From: Bacillota bacterium
GTDB taxonomy: Bacteria > Bacillota > Clostridia > Lachnospirales > Cellulosilyticaceae
DNA length: 64,000 nucleotides
NCBI GenBank assembly: GCA_023393125.1
Contig: JAEWMQ010000114.1
Location: forward strand, 28,016-92,015
Direction of reading: 5' to 3'
In this document: positions 45,022 through 53,492 of the stretch, piece after piece
Layout: every line of letters starts with the position of its first letter
Position numbering within the stretch: the stretch's first letter is position 1
Notes under the pieces: generated by a model
Seen by the model: only the letters and a program-made list of their open reading frames with translations
What the model was told of the DNA's origin: nothing
Databases searched by the model: none
Position numbers and translations under genes: made by a program

Positions 45022-46482
45022 TTAGTACGCTACTAGTTTTTCCAAAAGTTTAACAAGATATTCATAAACCCTTGCCATAGAAGAAATACTTGCTACTTCT
45101 TGTGGTGAGTGGATATGTTTTACATTAGGACCAAATGAAATCATATCAAGGCCTGGTAATTTTTCTGCAATAAAACCACACTCAAGTCCAGCATGAATGG
45201 CTGTCATAACAGGTTCCTTACCATACATCTCCTTATAAAGTTCAAGTACACATTCTCTAATACGAGAATTTTCATTATATTGCCATGCTGGATAATCTCC
45301 TTTTACTTCAAACTCTAGATTAAATGCACGGCTAAAAGCTTCTAATTTTGCAAGTAACTCTGCCTTACGAGAAGCAACACTACTACGTACTGCACTTCCT
45401 AATTCAATGTAGTCATCATGCATTTGTAAAATTCCTAGGTTAAGTGAGGTTTGAACTAACCCTTTCATATGTTGATCATAACCCATAACACCATTAGGCA
45501 ATGTAATGAGGACATCAATAAGGTGGTTTAAGCAAGAGTCTGTAAGCACTTTATCTGACGCTGTTACCTCTTCTAATGTAAGACAAATCTGTTCTTCTTG
45601 AGCACTATATTCTTTGCGGAAGGTCTCCACCATTTGATTAGCCTCAGATTTTAATGCCTCTAATTGTTCATTTTTAACAGCTATCGTTACTTCACATTCA
45701 CGAGTAATAACATTATCTTTAGAGCCACCTATTATTTCAGCCAACTTAAAGTCTAGCTTACTTTTTAAAGCATGTAACATACGTCCCATTAAAATATGTG
45801 CATTAGCTCTTTCAAAGTGAATATCCGCACCGGAATGACCACCTTTTAAACCATTTAGAACTAAACGGTAATATACCACATCACTTTCAACTGTTTCTTT
45901 TTCTAAAGGCATTTTTAAATAGGCTTTTGCACCACCAGCACAGCTTAATAAGAATTCACCTTCTACATCTGTATCTAGATTTAATAATACTTTGCCTGAT
46001 AAGTATTCAGGATGTAAATGAGCAACCCCTGTCATACCACGTTCTTCATCTGTAGTCATTAAACACTCAAGAGCAGGATGTTTAAGAGTGTTATCCGCTA
46101 AAACTGCCATTTGATAGGCAATAGCAATACCATTATCTGCACCTAAGGTTGTTCCTTTAGCACCAATCCAATCACCATCAATATAAAGTTCTAAGCCATC
46201 TTTTTCAAAGTCATGAATCGTTTCTTTGTTTTTTTCACATACCATATCTAAATGCCCTTGTAAAATAACTGTTGGTGCATTTTCATATCCTGGTGTTGCA
46301 GGCTTTTTAATATAAATATTATAGGCATCATCTTGCTTTACTTCTAATCCCAAATCAGTAGCAAATTTCACCATATAATCACTAATTGCTTTTTCATTCC
46401 CTGAACCACGAGGAATATTACTAATCACTTCAAAATACTCAAATACTTTCCTAGGCTGTAATGCTTTTAATACGTCTGACAT
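45022..46482 (-). CDS. pepD: Aminoacyl-histidine dipeptidase (PepD, M20)
   Basis: Cytosolic metallodipeptidase of 486 aa cutting Xaa-His dipeptides. Metal-site motifs are LQGHLDMVCEKN, LGADNGIAIAYQM, TTDEERGMTG and the terminal HAGLECGFI. A lid domain is inserted mid-protein, as in the family. The ATG at 46482 has AGGAG upstream. Confidence 0.94.
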   Translation of the reverse strand: MSDVLKALQPRKVFEYFEVISNIPRGSGNEKAISDYMVKFATDLGLEVKQDDAYNIYIKKPATPGYENAPTVILQGHLDMVCEKNKETIHDFEKDGLELYIDGDWIGAKGTTLGADNGIAIAYQMAVLADNTLKHPALECLMTTDEERGMTGVAHLHPEYLSGKVLLNLDTDVEGEFLLSCAGGAKAYLKMPLEKETVESDVVYYRLVLNGLKGGHSGADIHFERANAHILMGRMLHALKSKLDFKLAEIIGGSKDNVITRECEVTIAVKNEQLEALKSEANQMVETFRKEYSAQEEQICLTLEEVTASDKVLTDSCLNHLIDVLITLPNGVMGYDQHMKGLVQTSLNLGILQMHDDYIELGSAVRSSVASRKAELLAKLEAFSRAFNLEFEVKGDYPAWQYNENSRIRECVLELYKEMYGKEPVMTAIHAGLECGFIAEKLPGLDMISFGPNVKHIHSPQEVASISSMARVYEYLVKLLEKLVAY

Positions 46483-46505
46483 AAGTATTTCTCCTTTTAA
46501 CAAAA

Positions 46506-47864
46506 TTAATTTTTAAAACTATGAATAGGTGCTGGTATTCTACCACCTCGTGCAATAAAGGCATCACACTTATAGTTATTAACTGGCATAATAGGTGCAT
46601 AACCTAAAAGACCACCAAATTCGACTTGTTCACCTACTCCTTTTCCAATTACCGGAATAATTCTGACTGCTGTGGTTTTAGCATTAATCATACCGATAGC
46701 CATTTCATCTGCTAAAATACCTGAAATAGTAGCTGCACTTGTAGCACCTGGAATAGCGACCATATCAAGACCTACTGAACATACACAAGTCATAGCCTCT
46801 AGCTTTTCTAAGGTGAGAGCACCACTTTCAGCTGCTTTAATCATGGCATGATCTTCACTTACTGGAATGAAGGCCCCACTTAAACCACCTACACAAGAAG
46901 AGGCCATAACACCGCCCTTCTTAACACAATCATTTAAAATAGCAAGAGCTGCTGTTGTCCCTGGAGCTCCAGCACTTTCAAGTCCCATTTCTTCAAAAAT
47001 CTCAGCAATACTATCACCTACTGCTGGTGTAGGCGCTAAAGATAAATCAATAATGCCAAAAGGTATATCTAGCATAGCAGAAGCTTCTTTAGCTACCATT
47101 TGCCCTGCTCTTGTAATTTTAAAAGCTGTACGCTTAATGGTCTCACATAAGGTTTCAAAGTCTGCGCCTCTTGCAGATTCTAGAGCTTTTTTAACTACCC
47201 CTGGTCCACTTACTCCTACATTAATGACTACGTCCCCTTCACCTACACCGTGAAAAGCACCTGCCATAAAGGGATTATCTTCTGGTGCATTACAAAATAC
47301 CACAAGTTTAGCACAACCAATACTATTTCTATCTGCTGTACGCTCAGCTGTTAATTTAATAATTTCACCCATGCGTTTAACGGCATCCATATTAATCCCT
47401 GTACGTGTTGTTCCTAGATTAACAGATGAACATACATTTTGTGTTACTGCTAGTGCTTCTGGAATAGACTCTATAAGCACATTATCTGCATTTGAGCATC
47501 CTTTATGCACAAGAGCAGAAAAGCCTCCTATAAAGTTAACGCCTACAGTTTGAGCTGCACGGTCTAAAGCTTTAGCAATTGGTACATAAGAATTAGCTTT
47601 AGTAGCACCACCTACTAAAGCAATAGGTGTAACTGATATACGTTTGTTAACAATAGGAATACCATATTTTTTAGAAATGATTTCTCCTGTTTCTACTAAA
47701 TGTTCAGCTTTTCTTGTGATTTTTTCATAAATGTTATCACATAGTCTACCCATATCATCTGAGATACAATCCAGTAAATTAATCCCCATTGTAATGGTAC
47801 GAATATCTAAATTATCCTCTTGAATCATTTTATTGGTTTCTTGCACTTCATATCTTGAAATCAT
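46506..47864 (-). CDS. PFL/UPF0210 (DUF711) family protein
   Basis: 452-aa protein of the UPF0210/DUF711 family, with glycine-rich stretches such as NFIGGFSALVHKG, GAFHGVGEGDVVINVGVSGPGVV and GAPGTTAALAILND. It resembles pyruvate-formate-lyase-like folds, but catalysis is unknown. It is nearly always encoded right after the small ACT protein, as here (53-nt gap), which suggests that ACT senses a ligand for it. Confidence 0.93.
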   Translation of the reverse strand: MISRYEVQETNKMIQEDNLDIRTITMGINLLDCISDDMGRLCDNIYEKITRKAEHLVETGEIISKKYGIPIVNKRISVTPIALVGGATKANSYVPIAKALDRAAQTVGVNFIGGFSALVHKGCSNADNVLIESIPEALAVTQNVCSSVNLGTTRTGINMDAVKRMGEIIKLTAERTADRNSIGCAKLVVFCNAPEDNPFMAGAFHGVGEGDVVINVGVSGPGVVKKALESARGADFETLCETIKRTAFKITRAGQMVAKEASAMLDIPFGIIDLSLAPTPAVGDSIAEIFEEMGLESAGAPGTTAALAILNDCVKKGGVMASSCVGGLSGAFIPVSEDHAMIKAAESGALTLEKLEAMTCVCSVGLDMVAIPGATSAATISGILADEMAIGMINAKTTAVRIIPVIGKGVGEQVEFGGLLGYAPIMPVNNYKCDAFIARGGRIPAPIHSFKN

Positions 47865-47917
47865 GTTTTTTATTCCTTTCTCTTTAAAAAACCTTCTCCC
47901 TACTTCCCCAGTAAGCT

Positions 47918-48187
47918 TTAAATACGATGCATGTTATCAAAAATATCTTGATGTTGAAGACGAATGTCTACACCAATTTCTTGACCTAATGCAACAAGTG
48001 CATCTACCACTTTTTCAAAATCTTTCTCAATGGCAGTAATATCTACAATCATCATCATATTAAAATAATCTTGAACGATGGTTTGTGAAATATCCAAAAT
48101 ATTAATATTCTCACTGCTTAAAAAGGTACATACCTTTGCAATAATCCCCACTTTGTCTCTTCCTACTACTGTAATAATCCCTTTCAT
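47918..48187 (-). CDS. ACT-domain protein (UPF0237)
   Basis: 89-aa protein consisting of one ACT domain (MKGIITVVGRDKVGIIAKVCTFLSS). The family is taken to bind an amino acid or similar small ligand and to regulate a partner. The paired DUF711 gene follows. AGGAGG-like sequence precedes the ATG. Confidence 0.93.
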   Translation of the reverse strand: MKGIITVVGRDKVGIIAKVCTFLSSENINILDISQTIVQDYFNMMMIVDITAIEKDFEKVVDALVALGQEIGVDIRLQHQDIFDNMHRI

Positions 48188-48202
48188 TTTCCTATCCTCC
48201 TG

Positions 48203-50263
48203 TTATTTCTTCCAATAAATTTTAAGTATATCCCCATCTTGCAGTACATCAGTTAAAGCACCTGGCTGACCATTTCGCTCTAACTGAACTATTCCTTGAG
48301 GCTTACTTAAGTCAAAATCTATAAAATCAAATATACTCGCAAAAATATAATCGGATTCCTTTTTAGGTAAAGCAACAGCCGTATCATTTGCAATAATATA
48401 CAGATTTTCATTTACTTCCTCTTCCATTACACCTTTACTTAAGTTCAAATCATCTACTACTAATGTCCTATTTATTTCAGATACTATATCTGATGAACTA
48501 TCTGCAATTGCTTTTTGATTATTCTCCTCTTTTGTATCAATGAGTAGGGCATCCCCCTCTTTAAGGACATAATCTAAATCAACCGCCTTAAAGTCAATTG
48601 TAATTAACTTGTTTTTAGGGTCAATTACCATCGCCTCTAGCAGCTCTCCTACCGTTTTAACAGATACAACTTCAATCATGTCATTTGGCATGATCTCATA
48701 GTTTCCTGAAACTATAAGTCCTCCAACTTTCGCCAAAGGTAACGTAATACTTTTTCCTTCTACACTTATGGTTTTTTCTATTTTATAAAAATCAGCTAGT
48801 TTTGCTTTGCCGGGCGTACCATTTACGCCTAGCTCTATCTGAATGGTATCACCCTCTTGAATGTGATCATGAATGGTAGCTGGTACACCGTTTAATAAAA
48901 TAGATGCTGGTGTACCATTTTCACCTTTGATACGCTTACGTTCACCATTTAACTTGAACATTAAGGTCTCACCTTTTTTAGGAAATACTGCTGTATGTTC
49001 TATGCCCACAGCAACAATAGCATCTAATACAGTTAATTTCTTTGCATTTAAAAGTTGTACCTTTTGTCCATTCAAGCTCACAAAAGTAAATTGACTATAT
49101 TTATTTTGCAAGGTAGTCATACAGATTCCTAATGGTGTAATCATTTCAGGGCTATCAATCATACCAATTTCATCTTTTACATTTACTAGATGAGTTGTAC
49201 TACGAACAGCTACCCGTTGTTGAGCCAGTTTTAAATGCTGAGCCAGGCTAGTGGTAAAGCCAACCATTTGACTCCCCCCGCCTACACAAAAGATTGCATT
49301 AGGTGGGTTATTACCATTAAGTTCTACAATCTTTGTTGCAATTTGTAATGTAAGGGTATCAATCACTGGCGCAATTACCTTTCTAAGTTCCTTAGCGGTT
49401 ACTTTTTGTGTAAGCCCCAAAATATCTGTAAAAGTAATTGTTTCTTCGTTTAAAGACTGTATTTTTAATTGTTCTGCTACTTTAAAGTCAACTAAATATT
49501 TATGTATAATAGCTTCTGTTACCTCATCACCTGCAGTAGGAATCATTCCGTAAGCCACTACACTACCTTCTCTTGTAATGGCAATATCAGAGGTTCCTGC
49601 CCCCACATCTACAAGAGCAAGATTAAGTAATCTAATTTGTTCCGGAATAACAGCATTAATGGCTGCAATAGGTTCTAGCGTAAGATGACTTACCGTCAGA
49701 TCTGCCCTGTCAGTTACAGCATATAAGCTATCGATAACTTGTTTGGGTAAAAAGGTAACGATAAGTTTTGCTGCAATGTTATGTCCTCTATGTCCTTCTA
49801 AATTAGTCATAACATAATCATCAAGAAAATATTGTATCACTGAATAGGCCACGCAAAAATAATCTGTATCCGTATTTTCACTTTGCTGTATCGCCTTTGC
49901 TTTTTCTACACCTTCTAATTCTAAGTGATGAATATGATTTAAAGTAATTTCTTGAACATCTTCATAATTTTGCGTTACTGTAACGATTTGTGTATTTAAA
50001 GCACGCCCTGCTGCTGCTATAGCCACTTCTTTAAGCGGCAAATTTAAACGTTTTTCTAAAGCTGTTTTCACTTCATAAACAACTTTAGAAACTTTATTAA
50101 TATCATGAATTTGCCCATCCCTCATAGCTCTTTCTTCATGAGCCCTGCATTCATAGTCCACTAAGATAAATTCATTACCTTCTTTATAACCTACCACCCC
50201 TATAACGGTACGGGTGCCAATATCTAAGCCAAAACAAAGTGTATCTTTTATATCTTCTTTCAC
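48203..50263 (-). CDS. FtsA/PilM-like actin-fold ATPase with C-terminal beta-grasp repeats
   Basis: 686-aa protein. Residues about 8-370 form an FtsA-type ATPase: phosphate-1 FGLDIGTRTVIGVVG, phosphate-2 VDVGAGTSDIAI and the adenosine loop VGGGSQMVGF. From about 375 to the end come repeated small beta-rich units with signatures such as LNGVPATIHDHIQEGDTIQI and LERNGQPGALTDVLQDGDILKIYW, which read like ubiquitin-like/TGS beta-grasp domains. The FtsA membrane-targeting helix is absent. A second FtsA elsewhere is likely. Role unknown; possibly a scaffold at the envelope or in sporulation (inference). Confidence 0.82.
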   Translation of the reverse strand: MKEDIKDTLCFGLDIGTRTVIGVVGYKEGNEFILVDYECRAHEERAMRDGQIHDINKVSKVVYEVKTALEKRLNLPLKEVAIAAAGRALNTQIVTVTQNYEDVQEITLNHIHHLELEGVEKAKAIQQSENTDTDYFCVAYSVIQYFLDDYVMTNLEGHRGHNIAAKLIVTFLPKQVIDSLYAVTDRADLTVSHLTLEPIAAINAVIPEQIRLLNLALVDVGAGTSDIAITREGSVVAYGMIPTAGDEVTEAIIHKYLVDFKVAEQLKIQSLNEETITFTDILGLTQKVTAKELRKVIAPVIDTLTLQIATKIVELNGNNPPNAIFCVGGGSQMVGFTTSLAQHLKLAQQRVAVRSTTHLVNVKDEIGMIDSPEMITPLGICMTTLQNKYSQFTFVSLNGQKVQLLNAKKLTVLDAIVAVGIEHTAVFPKKGETLMFKLNGERKRIKGENGTPASILLNGVPATIHDHIQEGDTIQIELGVNGTPGKAKLADFYKIEKTISVEGKSITLPLAKVGGLIVSGNYEIMPNDMIEVVSVKTVGELLEAMVIDPKNKLITIDFKAVDLDYVLKEGDALLIDTKEENNQKAIADSSSDIVSEINRTLVVDDLNLSKGVMEEEVNENLYIIANDTAVALPKKESDYIFASIFDFIDFDLSKPQGIVQLERNGQPGALTDVLQDGDILKIYWKK

Positions 50264-50274
50264 GCGTACATCCC

Positions 50275-51168
50275 CTATTCATGTAATAGTTGTTTTATCT
50301 TCAAAGCATATTGCTCCGGGTTCTCCATTAAAATATGGCAATGGGTAGCAATTTCAAAACCTGCAATATGACCCGTTCTCATCATTAATCTCAAATGAAA
50401 ATGATATTGCCACTGCTTCCTTAAATCACCACTCATCATACAAATATTAAAAGCCCCATCCGGCAAAAGGTGATTATAAATCATTAGTACTTGTTTTAAT
50501 AAACTTCCTAATTCTACTACTTCTCCTTTTTCTAACTCACCAAAGTGTTGCCTATGATTTTTAGGTACTAACCAAACTTCATAATTGAACTCAGGGCTTG
50601 GTGGTACAATGAGCCTCCAAAATAGAGTTTCTTTTATAAGAATTCCTTCATTTAAATAATCTTTTTCACATAAAAAACATGTATTTTGTCTTTGATATTT
50701 TTCATATTGCCCAATCATTCCAGAAGGGACCTTCGTCATGGCTACTAATTGCCAATGTGAATGATAAATACTAGCTCCTGCTAAAGCACCATAATTCTTA
50801 AAAATTTGTATGAAAACTATTTGTTCGTTTTTACTTAATTGTCTCCATCTTTTTTGCATTGTTAAAAGCAATACTTGCCAATGCTTTACAGAGAAATCTT
50901 TAGGATGCTCTAAATGATTATCCGTATCAATAATTACATCATGCTTGCCTTCATCAGTACCTTGAGTGGGTATAACAGGATATTTATTTGCTAAAATGCG
51001 TACAAGAAGCTTATCTTCTTCCCATATTTCATCGTAAATTAATTCTAATTCATTTTCACGTCCCTTACAAAATGGACAAGTTGTATTTTGTTTTCCTACC
51101 ATAGGACGATTGCGTCTTAAAGGTGCAACCATACTATCATAAAAAAAATAATTACGATATTCACACAT
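50275..51168 (-). CDS. GalT/HIT-superfamily protein (DUF4931-like)
   Basis: 297-aa protein of the galactose-1-phosphate uridylyltransferase/HIT superfamily. Two CxxC pairs (CPFC about 32, CFLC about 165) suggest zinc. The first HIT-like motif is SIYHSHWQLVA and the second region has YHFHLRLMMRTG. True GalT has HPHxQ; the variant HSHWQ is the DUF4931 type. Substrate unknown. It lies 11 nt before the FtsA-like gene. Confidence 0.8.
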   Translation of the reverse strand: MCEYRNYFFYDSMVAPLRRNRPMVGKQNTTCPFCKGRENELELIYDEIWEEDKLLVRILANKYPVIPTQGTDEGKHDVIIDTDNHLEHPKDFSVKHWQVLLLTMQKRWRQLSKNEQIVFIQIFKNYGALAGASIYHSHWQLVAMTKVPSGMIGQYEKYQRQNTCFLCEKDYLNEGILIKETLFWRLIVPPSPEFNYEVWLVPKNHRQHFGELEKGEVVELGSLLKQVLMIYNHLLPDGAFNICMMSGDLRKQWQYHFHLRLMMRTGHIAGFEIATHCHILMENPEQYALKIKQLLHE

Positions 51169-51235
51169 AGGCCATCGCCTTTCTTTCTATCATTTTACAC
51201 TATAGTTATTTAAATTTAAAGTAATAATATGCATA

Positions 51236-51276
51236 AAAATGAAAAGAACAAGGATCCTCCTTGTTCTTTTCATTTT
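51236..51276 (-). terminator. Terminator after the peptide-binding lipoprotein gene
   Basis: Perfect 19-bp stem with a 3-nt loop (51236-51254 and 51258-51276), overlapping the stop codon and followed by T residues. Confidence 0.9.
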
Positions 51277-52874
51277 TATTTTCTAGTCCATTTTTCTACA
51301 TTGGCAAAAACATTTAAAGGTGTCGGTTTAACATCCCCTTTAATTTCGTTATGCGTCAGTAAAACAGATTTTTTAAAATACAAGCTAATATAAGGTGTTT
51401 GCTTTACAAAATACTGTTGTAATTTTTGATAAGCATCCATTATCGTTGTAGGTGTTGCTAAAAAGGCCTGCTGTAATAACTCATCCATTTGTGCATCCTT
51501 ATAACTTGTATAATTCTCACCACTGAGTACACTTGAAGAATGAAGAGCAAAACTTAAATCTGTTGCATACCCTAGTTGATAACCACCTAAAAATGCATCA
51601 AATTGCTTTGTTTGAATACGTTCTAAATAAGTTGCTTCATTAACTGACTCAATCTTAAGATCAATACCTATTTCTTTATACATCGTTTGCATCTGCTTAG
51701 CAACCTTCATGCGATCGTTATTTTCTTCATTAACAAGTAATGTGAAACTGAGAGGCACCCCATTTTTACTTAGTAACCCTGTACTTCCATCTTTATCATA
51801 TCCCTCTTGTGTAAGCAAAAGTTTTGCCTTTTCTTTATCATAGCTTTTTATCTCTAATGTCCTATCATAGAGATAAGAAACCGGACTAATAGGTGTGTCC
51901 GTTACAACTGCATGATCAAGATAGAAAAGATGAACCATTGCCTCTCGGTCAATACCATAAAGCAGTGCTTCTCTAATAGCTGCATTTTGAAATAATACTT
52001 TATTATGGTTAATTCCCATAAACTCATAAACGGGAGATACCATCTCATATGCCGTAGACGCTTCATCATTAGTATACTTTCCCCACTCAGTATCTCTCGT
52101 ATAAATCACATCAATGAGTCCTTGCTTAAATGCATATAACATACTCTGTTCATCTGGAATAAAATCAACTCTTACTTCTTCTATCTGTGGCTTTCCTTTA
52201 AAATAGTTTGGATTTGCTTTAAGTATCATAGATTTTGCTGGTGTAGCACTCTCATACATGTAAGGACCTGAGCCTACAGGTGTAATATTTAAGGTGTCTG
52301 CTCCTGTTACATTATAAATATGTTCAGGTATAACAGGGAAAAACAAAGTTTGCAAAACACCGCTAAAACTTCCCTTATAAACGAGTTTAAAAGTTGTCTC
52401 ATCTATTTTTACTACATCCTGTAAATTAGCTACTGTATCTTTGTAAGGACTATCCGAAATTGCTTTGATTTGATTCAAAGTATAAAGCACATCATCTGTC
52501 GTAAGTGACATTCCATCATGCCATTTAATCCCTTGTTTTAAGGTAATCGTTATAGCTGTATTACTCTCATTAACAACCCATGACTCTGCTAAATTGCTAC
52601 TAATAGTGCCATTTTCTTCGATGTTAACTAGCGGACTAAATATAAGAAATAAGGCTTGTCCAACAGTTTCTTGCGTATTATATAGAGGATGTAAAGTAAC
52701 AGGTGTATCCATAGCAATCACCATCTGACTTTCAGGCGTTTCAGGGGATGTTGTTTGTTCTACTTCTATCTCACTAAGTTCCTGTTCTCCTTCTGATAAT
52801 CCTGTCTGACTACAGCCAACTAATGAAAGTACTAATATAGTAAGCATACTTATTATTTTATGCCACTTCTTCAT
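51276..52874 (-). CDS. Oligopeptide-type ABC transporter substrate-binding lipoprotein
   Basis: 532-aa solute-binding protein of SBP family 5. A lipoprotein signal ends in the lipobox LVGC (C21), so it is anchored outside the membrane. Family sequences include ESWVVNESNTAITITLKQGIKWHDG and PVGSGPYMYE. It overlaps coaE by 4 nt. No permease or ATPase gene is nearby, so it must borrow a transporter or serve as a sensor/receptor. Ligand probably peptides. Confidence 0.92.
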   Translation of the reverse strand: MKKWHKIISMLTILVLSLVGCSQTGLSEGEQELSEIEVEQTTSPETPESQMVIAMDTPVTLHPLYNTQETVGQALFLIFSPLVNIEENGTISSNLAESWVVNESNTAITITLKQGIKWHDGMSLTTDDVLYTLNQIKAISDSPYKDTVANLQDVVKIDETTFKLVYKGSFSGVLQTLFFPVIPEHIYNVTGADTLNITPVGSGPYMYESATPAKSMILKANPNYFKGKPQIEEVRVDFIPDEQSMLYAFKQGLIDVIYTRDTEWGKYTNDEASTAYEMVSPVYEFMGINHNKVLFQNAAIREALLYGIDREAMVHLFYLDHAVVTDTPISPVSYLYDRTLEIKSYDKEKAKLLLTQEGYDKDGSTGLLSKNGVPLSFTLLVNEENNDRMKVAKQMQTMYKEIGIDLKIESVNEATYLERIQTKQFDAFLGGYQLGYATDLSFALHSSSVLSGENYTSYKDAQMDELLQQAFLATPTTIMDAYQKLQQYFVKQTPYISLYFKKSVLLTHNEIKGDVKPTPLNVFANVEKWTRK

Positions 52875-53482
52875 TTCACTTCTTCCTCCTCTAGTGCAAT
52901 TAAAATTTGTTCTATTTGTATTTTAGTAGATTCTAAAGAAATACTATTATCAATCACATAATCTGCTACACTAGCCATTTCTGTCCATTCTTTTTGTGCT
53001 TTCAGCCTATGCATCATTTGAACTTCATCAATGCCATCTCTTTTCATGACACGTTTAGTTCGCTCTACTGATTCCGCATAAACGGCAATTACTACATCTG
53101 TTAACTGAATTAAACCACTTTCAATTAAAAGAGCTGCTTCTAAAACAATATGCTGCTTGGGTGATGTTTGTTTATAATTTATAATACGCTCTTTAATAAC
53201 TTCTGTAATGAGAGGATGAGTAATTGCATTAAGCTTTTTTAAGCGTTCTGGATTCCCAAACACCATTTGCCCTAGAAGTCCTCTTACAATCTCTCCCTCT
53301 TCATCTAATATAGATTCGCCAAAAGCTTCTATAACTGGCTCATATCCTCTTTGACCTTTACGTAAAATTTCATGACCAATTAAATCAGCCGATATAACAT
53401 GAATAGGTTTGATTTCATTCATTAGTGCTACTACTGTAGATTTACCAGCACCTATTCCCCCTACAATTCCAATCACTTTCAT
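52871..53482 (-). CDS. coaE: Dephospho-CoA kinase
   Basis: 203-aa kinase for the last step of coenzyme A synthesis. It has the P-loop GGIGAGKSTV, the substrate motif SADLIGHEIL, and HPLI plus EAALLIESG later. It lies 10 nt after polA, the normal Firmicutes order. Confidence 0.95.
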   Translation of the reverse strand: MKVIGIVGGIGAGKSTVVALMNEIKPIHVISADLIGHEILRKGQRGYEPVIEAFGESILDEEGEIVRGLLGQMVFGNPERLKKLNAITHPLITEVIKERIINYKQTSPKQHIVLEAALLIESGLIQLTDVVIAVYAESVERTKRVMKRDGIDEVQMMHRLKAQKEWTEMASVADYVIDNSISLESTKIQIEQILIALEEEEVK

Positions 53483-53492
53483 TACTAGTCTC

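Noticed and set aside
46867..47253. A 128-codon plus-strand frame
   Set aside because: It is antisense to the DUF711 gene, lacks a ribosome site and has the proline/serine-rich look of a shadow frame.
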